Below are positions 5,034 through 12,887 of a stretch of 18,893 nt of DNA, one piece after another. The stretch is from an uncultured Leucobacter sp. GTDB taxonomy: Bacteria > Actinomycetota > Actinomycetes > Actinomycetales > Microbacteriaceae. Position 1 is the stretch's first letter, and each line of letters starts with the position of its first letter. A model generated the notes under the pieces. That model was given only the letters and a program-made list of their open reading frames with translations. It had not been told where the DNA came from and did no database searches. Made by a program: the position numbers and the translations under genes. Location: NCBI GenBank assembly GCA_937967375.1, contig CALCJF010000069.1:1-18893 (forward strand), read 5' to 3'.

Positions 5034-8000
5034 TTGACTGAGCGGACGAATGTCACCGGTAACGGAGACTCCGCAGAAGATTTCGGTGCCAATGCATGGC
5101 TGGTCGACGAGATGTACAAACAGTACCTCGCCGATAAGAACTCGGTAGATCAGGCCTGGTGGCCGACGCTCGAGAAGTATGCGGCTGCGAGTGAGGCGAA
5201 GGCCGCGCAGCCCGCTGCGGCGAGCACAGCTGCCGCACCCGCGAGGCCTGCCCCCGAGGCGAAAATCCTCGCGCCGACCGCCGCCGTTCCCGAGTCAGCG
5301 GCAGCGCAGCCCTCGTCGAAGACCACCAATGTGGCACCTCGGACCGCTCCGATCCCGGCAGACGCACCGCGTGCCTCGGCCGTGAACGTGACCGACGCCC
5401 CTGACGAAGACCAGGTCACTCCGCTGCGCGGCATGCCGAAGACCCTCGCCAAGAACATGGACGAGAGCCTCACGGTTCCCACGGCAACCAGCGTGCGCAC
5501 GGTGCCCGCGAAGCTGCTCATCGACAACCGCCTCGTGATCAACAGCAACCTGCGTCGCAACCGCGGCGGCAAGGTGTCGTTCACGCACCTCATCGGGTGG
5601 GCCCTGATTCAGGCGCTCAAGGAGTTTCCGAGCCAGAACGTCGCCTACGCAGAGGTCGACGGCAAGCCGTCGCTCGTCGTGCCCGCGCACATCGGCCTCG
5701 GCATCGCGATCGACGTGCCAAAGGCCGACGGCACCCGCTCGCTACTCGTGCCCGCGATCAAGCGCGCAGACACGCTCGACTTCAACGAGTTTCTGGCGGC
5801 CTACGAAGACCTGGTGAAACGCGCCCGCGACGGCAAGCTCACACCAGCCGACTTCCAGGGCGCAACCATTTCACTGACGAACCCGGGCGGCATCGGAACG
5901 GTGCACTCGGTGCCGCGTCTCATGCGCGGCCAGGGCTCGATCATCGGCGCCGGTGCACTTGAGTACCCCGCCGAGTTCCAGGGCGCGGCCCCCGAGACGC
6001 TGAACAAACTCGGCATCTCGAAGACCATCACGCTCACCAGCACCTACGACCACCGCGTCATCCAGGGCGCCGGCTCGGGCGAGTTCTTGAAGAAGGTGCA
6101 CGAGCGACTCACCGGTGGCCATAACTTCTACGAAGAGGTCTTCGCTGCGCTGCGCATCCCGTACAAGCCGATCCAGTGGGCGAACGACATTCACGTCGAC
6201 GTCACCGGCCAGATCGACAAGTCGGCACGCGTGCAAGAGCTCATCAACTCGTTCCGGGTGCGCGGTCACCTCATGGCCGACATCGATCCGCTCGAATACG
6301 TGCAGCGCACGCACCCCGACCTCGAGATCGAGAGCCACGGGCTGACCTTCTGGGATCTCGACCGCGAGTTCGTGACCGGGGGCATCGGCGGCAAGCACAC
6401 CATGAAGCTGCGCGACATCCTTGGCGTACTTCGCGACTCGTACTGCCGCAAGATCGGCATCGAGTACATGCACATTCAAGACCCCGAGCAGCGCAGCTGG
6501 CTGCGCGAGCAGGTTGAGGTGCCCTACGCGAAGCCCGGGCACGACGCACAGATGCGTATTCTCGAGAAGCTCAACGAGGCAGAAGCTTTCGAGACCTTCC
6601 TGCAGACCAAGTACGTCGGCCAGAAGCGCTTCAGCCTCGAGGGCGGCGAGACAGTGATTCCGCTGCTCGACGCAATGCTCATCGATGCAGCTGAAGACGG
6701 CGTCGACAGCGTCGATGTCGGCATGGCGCACCGCGGTCGCCTGAACGTGCTCTCGAACATCGCGGGCAAGACCTACGGCCAGATCTTCCGCGAGTTCGAG
6801 GGAACCGCTCAGAAGACCGGGTCGGGCGACGTGAAGTACCACCTCGGCACCACCGGGGTGTTCACCGCCCCGAACGGCACGCAGGTCCCAATCCACCTTG
6901 CCGCGAACCCCTCGCACCTTGAGACCGTCGACGGCGTGCTCGAGGGCATCGTTCGCGCGAAGCAAGATCTGAAGCCGATCGGCTCGTTCACGACGCTGCC
7001 GATTCTGATTCACGGCGACGCCGCAATGGCCGGCCAGGGTGTGGTCTACGAAACCCTGCAGATGTCGCAGCTGCGCGGCTACCGCACTGGTGGCACCATC
7101 CACATTGTGATCAACAACCAGGTTGGTTTCACGACGCTGCCGCAGGATTCGCGCAGCGCTGTCTATTCGACAGATGTGGGCAAGGTCGTGCAGTCGCCGA
7201 TCTTCCACGTGAACGGTGACGATCCCGAGTCGGTTGTGCGCGTGGCTCAACTGGCGTACGAGTTCCGCCAGAAGTTCCACCGCGACGTGATCATCGATCT
7301 GGTGTGCTACCGCCGTCGCGGGCACAACGAGGGCGACGATCCGGCGATGACCCAGCCGCTCATGTACGACCTTATCGAGGCGAAGCGCTCGACGCGTAGT
7401 CTCTACACCGAGGCGCTCGTCGGTCGCGGCGATATCACCGAAGAAGAGTACGACAAGGCGAAGCTCGACTTTCAAAATCGTCTCGAGCAGGCATTCCTCG
7501 AGACGCACGCCGCACAAACGGGCTCGATCCCCGTCATCGACCAGAGCGGTATCGGTGAGGCGCTCACCGCACCGATACCCGCGATCACGTCGGTTGCAAC
7601 CGCTGTCGATCGCTCGGTCATCGAGCGCATCGGTGAGGCGCATGCCAATGTGCCCGATGGCTTCACGGTGCACCCGAAGCTGCAGCAGCTGCTGAACAAG
7701 CGCGTCGAGATGAGCCAGAACGGCGAGATCGACTGGGGCTTCGGCGAGCTGCTCGCGCTCGGCTCGCTGCTGATCGAGGGCACGCCCGTGCGTTTCGCGG
7801 GCCAGGACGCCCGCCGCGGCACCTTCGCGCAGCGTCACGCGGTCTTCCACGATCGCAAGAACGGCCAGGAGTGGCTGCCGCTGCTGAATCTCGCAGAGGA
7901 CCAGGCTCGATTCTGGATCTACGACTCGTTCTTGTCAGAGTATGCGGCACTCGCGTTCGAGTACGGCTACTCGCTGCAGCGCGAAGACGCACTCGTGGTC

Positions 8001-8753
8001 TGGGAGGCGCAGTTCGGCGACTTCGCGAACGGCGCGCAGAGCGTCGTTGACGAGTACATTGCCGCCGCAGAGCAGAAGTGGGGCCAGCAGTCGTCGGTCG
8101 TCATGCTGCTGCCGCACGGCTACGAGGGCCAGGGGCCCGACCACTCCTCAGCTCGCATCGAGCGCTACCTCCAGCTCTGCGCAGAGAACAACATGATCGT
8201 GGCACGCCCGTCGACGCCTGCGAACTACTTCCACCTGCTGCGTCGCCAGGCTTACCAGCGCCCCCGCAAGCCACTGGTCGTCTTCACGCCGAAGTCGATG
8301 TTGCGCCTGCGCGGTGCCGCGTCTTCGGTCGAAGACTTCACCACCGGTGGGTTCCAGCCCGTGATCGATGACCCGCAGGCAGAGAAGAACCAGGTCACCC
8401 GTGTGCTGCTCACCTCGGGCAAGATCTACTACGATCTGCGCGCGGCGCTCGACAAGCAGCCTGATCCTCGCGTCGCAATCGTGCGCGTCGAGCAGTACTA
8501 CCCGATGCCCGCGAAGGAGCTCACCGAGGTGCTCGCGAACTACCCGGGCGCTGAACTCGTGTGGGTGCAAGACGAGCCCGAGAACCAGGGCGCCTGGCCG
8601 TTCATCTCACTGGCGCTTGCGAAGCACCTCGCGAACGACAAGATGCGCGCAGTCACCCGCAAGGCCTCGGCAGCACCCTCGACCGGTTCGGCGAAGGTGC
8701 ACGCAGTTGAGCAGGAGCACCTGCTGCGCAAGGCGCTGTCCTTCGACGCTTGA
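5034..8753 (+). CDS. kgd: Multifunctional 2-oxoglutarate dehydrogenase E1/E2 (Kgd/OdhA type)
   Basis: This is the actinobacterial fusion enzyme of the TCA cycle. It decarboxylates 2-oxoglutarate with thiamine diphosphate and transfers succinyl groups inside the mixed pyruvate/2-oxoglutarate dehydrogenase complex. From the TTG start it has 1239 residues, close to mycobacterial Kgd (about 1230). The N-terminal helix FGANAWLVDEMYKQYL is followed by an Ala/Pro-rich linker (about 45-125). The E2 acyltransferase domain lacks a lipoyl domain and has the catalytic motif DHRVIQG (His340). The E1 part has GMAHRGRLNVL, the ThDP motif GDAAMAGQG (from Gly661) to NNQ (Asn694-695), RRRGHNEGDDP and, in the pyrimidine-binding domain, GQDARRGTF. 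Lipoyl groups and E3 must come from genes elsewhere. In relatives, GarA/OdhI and acetyl-CoA regulate it; no such gene is in this window. Confidence 0.97.
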   Translation: MTERTNVTGNGDSAEDFGANAWLVDEMYKQYLADKNSVDQAWWPTLEKYAAASEAKAAQPAAASTAAAPARPAPEAKILAPTAAVPESAAAQPSSKTTNVAPRTAPIPADAPRASAVNVTDAPDEDQVTPLRGMPKTLAKNMDESLTVPTATSVRTVPAKLLIDNRLVINSNLRRNRGGKVSFTHLIGWALIQALKEFPSQNVAYAEVDGKPSLVVPAHIGLGIAIDVPKADGTRSLLVPAIKRADTLDFNEFLAAYEDLVKRARDGKLTPADFQGATISLTNPGGIGTVHSVPRLMRGQGSIIGAGALEYPAEFQGAAPETLNKLGISKTITLTSTYDHRVIQGAGSGEFLKKVHERLTGGHNFYEEVFAALRIPYKPIQWANDIHVDVTGQIDKSARVQELINSFRVRGHLMADIDPLEYVQRTHPDLEIESHGLTFWDLDREFVTGGIGGKHTMKLRDILGVLRDSYCRKIGIEYMHIQDPEQRSWLREQVEVPYAKPGHDAQMRILEKLNEAEAFETFLQTKYVGQKRFSLEGGETVIPLLDAMLIDAAEDGVDSVDVGMAHRGRLNVLSNIAGKTYGQIFREFEGTAQKTGSGDVKYHLGTTGVFTAPNGTQVPIHLAANPSHLETVDGVLEGIVRAKQDLKPIGSFTTLPILIHGDAAMAGQGVVYETLQMSQLRGYRTGGTIHIVINNQVGFTTLPQDSRSAVYSTDVGKVVQSPIFHVNGDDPESVVRVAQLAYEFRQKFHRDVIIDLVCYRRRGHNEGDDPAMTQPLMYDLIEAKRSTRSLYTEALVGRGDITEEEYDKAKLDFQNRLEQAFLETHAAQTGSIPVIDQSGIGEALTAPIPAITSVATAVDRSVIERIGEAHANVPDGFTVHPKLQQLLNKRVEMSQNGEIDWGFGELLALGSLLIEGTPVRFAGQDARRGTFAQRHAVFHDRKNGQEWLPLLNLAEDQARFWIYDSFLSEYAALAFEYGYSLQREDALVVWEAQFGDFANGAQSVVDEYIAAAEQKWGQQSSVVMLLPHGYEGQGPDHSSARIERYLQLCAENNMIVARPSTPANYFHLLRRQAYQRPRKPLVVFTPKSMLRLRGAASSVEDFTTGGFQPVIDDPQAEKNQVTRVLLTSGKIYYDLRAALDKQPDPRVAIVRVEQYYPMPAKELTEVLANYPGAELVWVQDEPENQGAWPFISLALAKHLANDKMRAVTRKASAAPSTGSAKVHAVEQEHLLRKALSFDA

Positions 8754-8821
8754 CAGCACCGACGCATAGCTATACCTAGCAACTCAAAACGACGAATCAC
8801 GACCGAAAGCGAACACGAAAC

Positions 8822-9844
8822 GTGACTACCTGGCAGATGCCCATTGAGGGCCACAAGCAAGACCGCCTGTGGCTTGCGTGGCCGAGCTCGGGCTACACCC
8901 TCGGCGAGACCGCAGCAGAAATCGAAGAAGCTCGCACCACCTGGGCGGCTGTCGCAAACGCAGCGAGCGAGTTTCAGCCTGTCACCGTTGTAGTGAACCC
9001 GGGCGACGAGGCTGTGGCAAAGCGATACCTGGCCGGATCGATCACCCTGTTGAGCGCTCCCCTGAACGATGCGTGGATGCGCGACATCGGCCCGAGCTTC
9101 GTCATCGGCGATGACGGCAAGCTCGGAGCGGTGAATTTCGTGTTCAACGGCTGGGGTGCTCAAGACTGGGCCGAGTGGGACAACGACCAGCACATCGGCC
9201 GCATCGTGGCAGAGGCCGCCGGCGCCACGCTGATCAACAGCGACATGGTAAATGAGGGCGGCGGCATCCAGGTCGACGGCACCGGGCATGTCGTGCTCAC
9301 CGAGACCGTGCAGCTTGACCCGGGCCGCAACCCCGGCATGACGAAGCAGCAAGTGGAAGCCGAGCTGAACCGCACGATCGGCACGACCTCGGCACTGTGG
9401 CTGCCCCGTGGCCTGCAGCGCGACCACGACACCTTCGGCACCCGCGGCCACAGCGATATTCTCGCGGTATTCCCCACCCCCGAAGCACTGCTGATGCACC
9501 GCCAAGACAACGCGTCGCACCCCGACCACCGCATTGCTCAGGTGAACCGACAGGTCGCCGAACGCTACGTCAGCGACGTCTCGGCCGGCTTCGAGATCAT
9601 CGATCTTCCTGCGCCCGAAGTGCAGCGCGACGAAGAGGGTTTCGTCGATTACAGCTACATCAACCATGTCGTGATCAACGACGCCGTGCTCGCCTGCGCG
9701 TTCGGCGATCCCGCCGACGACCGCGCGCTTGGCATCCTCGGCGACTTCTACCCCGACCGCAAAATCATCGGCATCGATGCGCGCCCGCTGTTCGCTCGCG
9801 GTGGCGGCATTCACTGCATCACCCAGCAGCAGCCCTCGGTCTAG
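8822..9844 (+). CDS. aguA: Agmatine deiminase
   Basis: This cytoplasmic enzyme hydrolyses agmatine to N-carbamoylputrescine and ammonia, a step of arginine-derived polyamine use. The 340 residues match the peptidyl-arginine-deiminase fold family in length and motif order: DAWMRDIGP (83-91), NGWG (109-112), NEGGGI (144-149), GTRGHSD (His210, Asp212) and the C-terminal GGGIHCITQQQP with nucleophile Cys332. The GTG start is chosen because MTTWQMP is the family's usual N terminus; the SD sequence is weak. It begins 68 nt after kgd with no terminator between, so cotranscription is possible, although TATACC near 8773 could be a -10. The partner N-carbamoylputrescine amidohydrolase (aguB) is not adjacent. 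A strong hairpin terminator follows. Confidence 0.95.
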   Translation: MTTWQMPIEGHKQDRLWLAWPSSGYTLGETAAEIEEARTTWAAVANAASEFQPVTVVVNPGDEAVAKRYLAGSITLLSAPLNDAWMRDIGPSFVIGDDGKLGAVNFVFNGWGAQDWAEWDNDQHIGRIVAEAAGATLINSDMVNEGGGIQVDGTGHVVLTETVQLDPGRNPGMTKQQVEAELNRTIGTTSALWLPRGLQRDHDTFGTRGHSDILAVFPTPEALLMHRQDNASHPDHRIAQVNRQVAERYVSDVSAGFEIIDLPAPEVQRDEEGFVDYSYINHVVINDAVLACAFGDPADDRALGILGDFYPDRKIIGIDARPLFARGGGIHCITQQQPSV

Positions 9845-9852
9845 CGGGTTCG

Positions 9853-9908
9853 AAAAGGATCGCGATGACGCCGAAGCATGCGACACGCTGGCGCATCGCG
9901 ATCCTTTT
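9853..9908 (+). terminator. Intrinsic terminator after aguA
   Basis: A perfect 15-bp inverted repeat (AAAAGGATCGCGATG at 9853-9867 with its complement at 9894-9908) is extended inward by CGCC/GGCG (9869-9872, 9890-9893) with one bulged A. It begins 8 bp after the stop of aguA and ends in TTTT, with AAAA on the other side, so it could work in both directions. Confidence 0.85.
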
Positions 9909-9955
9909 GCCGAGGTCATGCGCTTCGCCACCGCAGCAAATTCTTACCCACTCAT

Positions 9956-9992
9956 CCATTGTGCAATGTCACATACTGATGTGAGACAATGG
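9956..9992 (+). promoter_or_regulatory. Operator-like palindromes upstream of the aldehyde dehydrogenase
   Basis: Two adjacent dyads are seen: CATTG-TG-CAATG (9957-9968) and TCACAT-ACTG-ATGTGA (9969-9984). A further ACAATGG (9986-9992) complements CCATTGT (9956-9962). They cover the likely promoter area: GACAAT (9985-9990) is a possible -10, but no good -35 is found at normal spacing. The layout suggests a dimeric repressor or activator, as is common for inducible sugar-acid genes, but no regulator gene is nearby and I cannot name the family. The rest of 9909-10015 shows nothing else. Confidence 0.4.
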
Positions 9993-10015
9993 TTACAGAC
10001 TTTCGGGGGCTCGTT

Positions 10016-10075
10016 ATGACTCGAGCCACCCGTACCAGCCCTATCTTTCAGCACACGACAAGGATCAAGCGATGA
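10016..10075 (+). CDS. Candidate 19-residue leader peptide before the aldehyde dehydrogenase
   Basis: The frame ATG (10016) to TGA (10073-10075) encodes MTRATRTSPIFQHTTRIKR. GGGGG lies 6 nt upstream of its ATG as a possible SD, and its stop overlaps the ATG of the next gene (ATGA at 10072-10075), a classic coupling layout. The aldehyde dehydrogenase also has its own SD (AAGGA, 10060-10064) inside this frame. It is too short for coding statistics to decide, and it may be a chance frame. Confidence 0.35.
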   Translation: MTRATRTSPIFQHTTRIKR

Positions 10076-11592
10076 CCGAACCCACCCTCTCCCCCGAACT
10101 CGAAGCTGTCGTTGCGGCAGCGGCTGCCGCTGCTCCCGCGTTCGCCGCTACCGCCCCCAAGGATCGCGCCCGCGCACTCGTTGCACTCGGCGATGCGCTT
10201 GAGGCAGCGAAGCCGCAGCTCGTAGAGATCGCGATGCGCGAGACCGGTCTCACCGAGGCGCGTCTGAACGGCGAGGTCACCCGCACCGCCGTGCAGCTGC
10301 GCCTCTTCGCCGAGACGATCGTCGCGGGCGGCTACCTCGACGCGCGCATTGACCATGCCGATCCCGCGTTCGTGCTCGGCCCGCGCCCCGATGTGCGTCG
10401 CACCCACATTCCGTTGGGCCCGGTCATCAACTTCTCTGCCTCGAACTTTCCGTTTGCGTTCTCGGTGCTCGGCGGAGACTCGGCTGCGATTCTCGCTGCC
10501 GGCTGCCCCCTCATCGTGAAGGCGCACTCGGGACACCCGGAGCTGTCTGACGCCACCGCAGAAGTCGCCGTGGCCGCACTCCGCGCCGCGGGGATGCCCG
10601 AGGGCGTGTTCCACCTGATCCACGGCCGCGAAGCAGGCGTGCAGGTGCTCAAGGATCCGCGCATCAAGGCCGGTTCGTTCACCGGCTCGATCGGCGTCGG
10701 CCGCCTGCTCACCGACATTGCGGCGAACCGCCCTGCACCGATTCCGTTCTACGGCGAGCTCGGCAGCGTCAACCCAGTCTTCATCACGGCAGACGCTATT
10801 GCCGAGCGCGCTGACGAGATCGCCGGCGGCTTTCTCACGAGCGTCTCGGGCTCGGCTGGTCAGCTCTGCACGAAGCCTGGCTTCGTCTTCTTGCCCCAGG
10901 GCACAGACCTCGAGGCCGCGATCTTGCGCAGCGAGACGGCACTGCCCGAGCACCGCCTGCTCGATCCCCGCATCGCCCAGAGCTACAACGAGCGCCGCGA
11001 CGCCATCCTTGGCGCCGAGGGCGTACGCGCCATCATCGAGGGCGGGGTTCGCTTCGATGAGCAGGGTCACGGCTGGGCCACTCCCACCGTCGTCGCCGTC
11101 TCTCTCGATGCGTTCCGAGCAAGCCACGACGCGCTCGTGCACGAGGCATTCGGCCCGCTCTCGATTCTCGTAGAGACTCCGGCAGGCACCGATCTCGCAG
11201 CACTGATGCCCGAGTTCTACGAGGGCAACCTTACCGGCACGCTGCACCTGAGCACCGCCGAGGCGACCGGCGAGACCGAGAACGCAGACGAGCTGCGCGC
11301 GCTCGTCGCCGCACTCGCGAAGCAGGTCGGCCGCGTGCTCTTCAACGGTTGGTCGACCGGCGTGGCGGTTACACCCGCGCAGCAGCACGGTGGCCCGTGG
11401 CCCGCAACCAGCAATGATGCGAGCACCTCGGTTGGCACCGCGGCGATTTCGCGCTTCCTGCGCCCGGTCGCATTCCAGAACGCACCGGCGGCGTTCTTGC
11501 CAGAGGCGCTGCGCGACGACAACCCGTTGGGCGTGCCGCAGGCCGTTGCGCCCGCGGGAGAGTCGCAGCACTGGGGTGACAGCGCTCGCTAG
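10072..11592 (+). CDS. NADP-dependent aldehyde dehydrogenase, 2-oxoglutarate-semialdehyde (2,5-dioxovalerate) type
   Basis: This enzyme oxidises an aldehyde to an acid with NAD(P)+. Members of this subfamily act on 2-oxoglutarate semialdehyde in sugar-acid and hydroxyproline breakdown, giving 2-oxoglutarate. The 506 residues are normal for the subfamily. Visible motifs are the Rossmann entry FSASNFPFAFSVLGGD (Asn125), IVKAHSGHP (Lys150), FTGSIGVG (203-210), YGELGSVNP with general base Glu229, and GSAGQLCTKPG with nucleophile Cys266. Near the C terminus, FNGWSTGVAVTPAQQHGGPWP is typical of this branch rather than of betaine or succinate-semialdehyde dehydrogenases. The ATG at 10072 has SD AAGGA 7 nt upstream. 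No hydroxyproline or glucarate genes are adjacent, so the substrate is inferred from family alone. A long hairpin follows 2 bp after the stop. Confidence 0.88.
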   Translation: MTEPTLSPELEAVVAAAAAAAPAFAATAPKDRARALVALGDALEAAKPQLVEIAMRETGLTEARLNGEVTRTAVQLRLFAETIVAGGYLDARIDHADPAFVLGPRPDVRRTHIPLGPVINFSASNFPFAFSVLGGDSAAILAAGCPLIVKAHSGHPELSDATAEVAVAALRAAGMPEGVFHLIHGREAGVQVLKDPRIKAGSFTGSIGVGRLLTDIAANRPAPIPFYGELGSVNPVFITADAIAERADEIAGGFLTSVSGSAGQLCTKPGFVFLPQGTDLEAAILRSETALPEHRLLDPRIAQSYNERRDAILGAEGVRAIIEGGVRFDEQGHGWATPTVVAVSLDAFRASHDALVHEAFGPLSILVETPAGTDLAALMPEFYEGNLTGTLHLSTAEATGETENADELRALVAALAKQVGRVLFNGWSTGVAVTPAQQHGGPWPATSNDASTSVGTAAISRFLRPVAFQNAPAAFLPEALRDDNPLGVPQAVAPAGESQHWGDSAR

Positions 11593-11593
11593 G

Positions 11594-11645
11594 CAATAGT
11601 GCGATAGAGGCCGGAGCGACACGCCCGGCCTCTATCGCACTATTG
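11594..11645 (+). terminator. Perfect 21-bp hairpin after the aldehyde dehydrogenase gene
   Basis: The arms 11594-11614 and 11625-11645 are perfectly complementary around a 10-nt loop. The stem starts 2 bp after the stop codon and is capped by GGCCGG/CCGGCC. There is no T-run after it (GGGAAA follows), so it is an L-shaped terminator or an mRNA-stabilising hairpin rather than a textbook intrinsic terminator. Confidence 0.75.
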
Positions 11646-11667
11646 GGAAAGCTGCCACTATTAGGGC

Positions 11668-11988
11668 ATGGGCTATCTCATCTACGGCGGTACCCAGGAA
11701 TACGAGTTTGAGGACCGCACACTCGCCCACCTGAAGGTGGCAATCACTATGAAGCTCCGGCGTCAAGAGAGCTTTCTCATGAGTTGGACCAACCCTGCCG
11801 AGAAGGGTGGCGGGCGGCTCTCGATCTGGCTGACTCCGAGCATTCCGCTTGTGTTTCGTTTCGCCGGCAGCCGCTCACCCGATTTGAACAAGCACTGGCT
11901 CGAAGTACTCAACGAGCTTTCGAACACGCCACGAGGGCTCATCGTCGTCTCCGAGCAAGACGCAGCAAAGCATCGAGCGAAGGCATAG
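11668..11988 (+). CDS. Small DUF7882-like protein, copy 1
   Basis: I recognise this 106-residue protein as one of a small family common in Microbacteriaceae, named DUF7882 and often mislabelled ATP-dependent DNA ligase. It has no ligase motif and is far too short for that activity. The family pattern is clear: MGYLIYG at the N terminus, DRTLAHLKVAI, KLRRQESF, SIWLTPSIPLVFRF (about 50-66) and LNKHWLEVLNEL, with a short charged tail. No signal peptide or membrane segment is seen, so it is probably cytoplasmic. The ATG lies 22 bp after the hairpin and has no SD. A -10-like CACTAT (11656-11661) sits 6 bp before the ATG, which suggests leaderless transcription. The next gene, a clear paralogue, begins 7 bp after the stop. 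The biochemical function is unknown. Confidence 0.8.
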   Translation: MGYLIYGGTQEYEFEDRTLAHLKVAITMKLRRQESFLMSWTNPAEKGGGRLSIWLTPSIPLVFRFAGSRSPDLNKHWLEVLNELSNTPRGLIVVSEQDAAKHRAKA

Positions 11989-11995
11989 TCGCGCT

Positions 11996-12286
11996 ATGGG
12001 ATTCTTACACTACGGCGAGACACGCAGTTTCGCCTTCTCTGATCGCGAGCTGACTCATCTGCGCACGGTGATCCTCGGCAAACTCAATCTGCAAGAGAGC
12101 CTGGTCTTCACTTGGCTCGACGAGGGCTCGCAGCACAGCATCTGGCTGCATCCCACTATCCCCCTGCACTTCGAGTTCGAGACCCAGGTAGCCCCAGAAC
12201 TGAACCCGCTCTGGACCGAGCAACTCCTGGCGCTCGCGAACTCGCCGACGGGATTGCGTCTTATCGAGGAGCCCGAACAGAGTTAG
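11996..12286 (+). CDS. Small DUF7882-like protein, copy 2
   Basis: This 96-residue paralogue of the preceding gene shares MG-L-YG, DR-L-HL, KL--QES, SIWL-P-IPL-F-F and LN--W-E. It differs in lacking the Gly/Lys-rich insertion before SIWL and the basic tail. The start ATG is 7 bp after the stop of copy 1, with only a distant weak SD (GAAGG), so reinitiation after copy 1 is likely. The last 26 bp overlap the 3' end of the convergent membrane-protein gene. Tandem duplication followed by divergence could indicate a two-subunit assembly, but this is inference. Function is unknown. Confidence 0.8.
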   Translation: MGFLHYGETRSFAFSDRELTHLRTVILGKLNLQESLVFTWLDEGSQHSIWLHPTIPLHFEFETQVAPELNPLWTEQLLALANSPTGLRLIEEPEQS

Positions 12287-12791
12287 GCACCTCGCCTGAT
12301 CGTTTGTCAACGCCGCCGAGTCTCGGCACCAGCACCCAGAGTCCGAACGTCAGTGCCAGCCCCGCGACGAGCGCGATGATGCCGACGGTGCGACTGTGCA
12401 CGACGTCGAAGATCAGACTCGTGACGAGCGACGCGAGTATCGAGACGACGAACAGATTGCAGATGAGCAGTATGTTTCCGATGCGCACGACCCGAAGCTT
12501 CTGCCGCTTTCCGAAATAGCGCCGATGCATCACCACGAGCCCCAGCCCGAGAGCCGTTGCAATGCCGGCGAGCGCAACGAGCGTGAGATACACGGTCAAT
12601 TGATAATCGTTCAGCTCGGTGAATCGAGGCTGAAACGCCACAGCAAGCAGAAACCCTCCGATGATCTGCGTGCAGGTCTGAATCACCCTCGCCTCCTGCA
12701 GGATCTCGTTCCAGTTGCGATCAGCCCGCTCGAACGGGGTCTCGTCGCGTTGATCGCCGTCGAAGTCCGTCGCACCTCCGCCGCCGCTCAC
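12261..12791 (-). CDS. DUF6328 family membrane protein
   Basis: The 176 residues start with a Gly/Asp-rich leader, then the family signature ETPFERADRNWNEILQEARVIQT (16-38, given here as one motif region) ahead of four predicted membrane segments: about 38-55, 66-88, 104-126 and 134-156. A short basic tail follows. DUF6328 proteins are widespread in Actinobacteria, sometimes under the unsupported name sodium:proton antiporter; their role is not known. The GTG start at 12789-12791 has SD AGAGGGG 5 nt upstream. The stop lies inside the plus-strand DUF7882 copy 2, giving a 26-bp convergent overlap with no terminator between. Opposite-strand frames here are shadows. Confidence 0.82.
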   Translation of the reverse strand: MSGGGGATDFDGDQRDETPFERADRNWNEILQEARVIQTCTQIIGGFLLAVAFQPRFTELNDYQLTVYLTLVALAGIATALGLGLVVMHRRYFGKRQKLRVVRIGNILLICNLFVVSILASLVTSLIFDVVHSRTVGIIALVAGLALTFGLWVLVPRLGGVDKRSGEVPNSVRAPR

Positions 12792-12887
12792 GTTCGCCCC
12801 TCTCTGCCCGACGTTAGAAAGACCAGCCGGCGCTCAACAGCACGAACACCAACCGCTGGCAGTTCGCCGCGGTCACTGCCGCCGATC

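Noticed and set aside
5871..7850. Minus-strand frame of 659 codons opposite kgd
   Set aside because: It is antisense to a conserved enzyme. Its translation (rich in Arg, Leu, Val, His, Asp with no motif) is what a GC-rich gene gives on the opposite strand.
8540..9931. Minus-strand frame of 463 codons across the kgd end and aguA
   Set aside because: It spans two real genes and a terminator on the other strand and shows no recognisable domain.
10048..11622. Minus-strand frame of 524 codons opposite the aldehyde dehydrogenase
   Set aside because: It is a shadow frame of a clear dehydrogenase and has no SD, motif or plausible composition.
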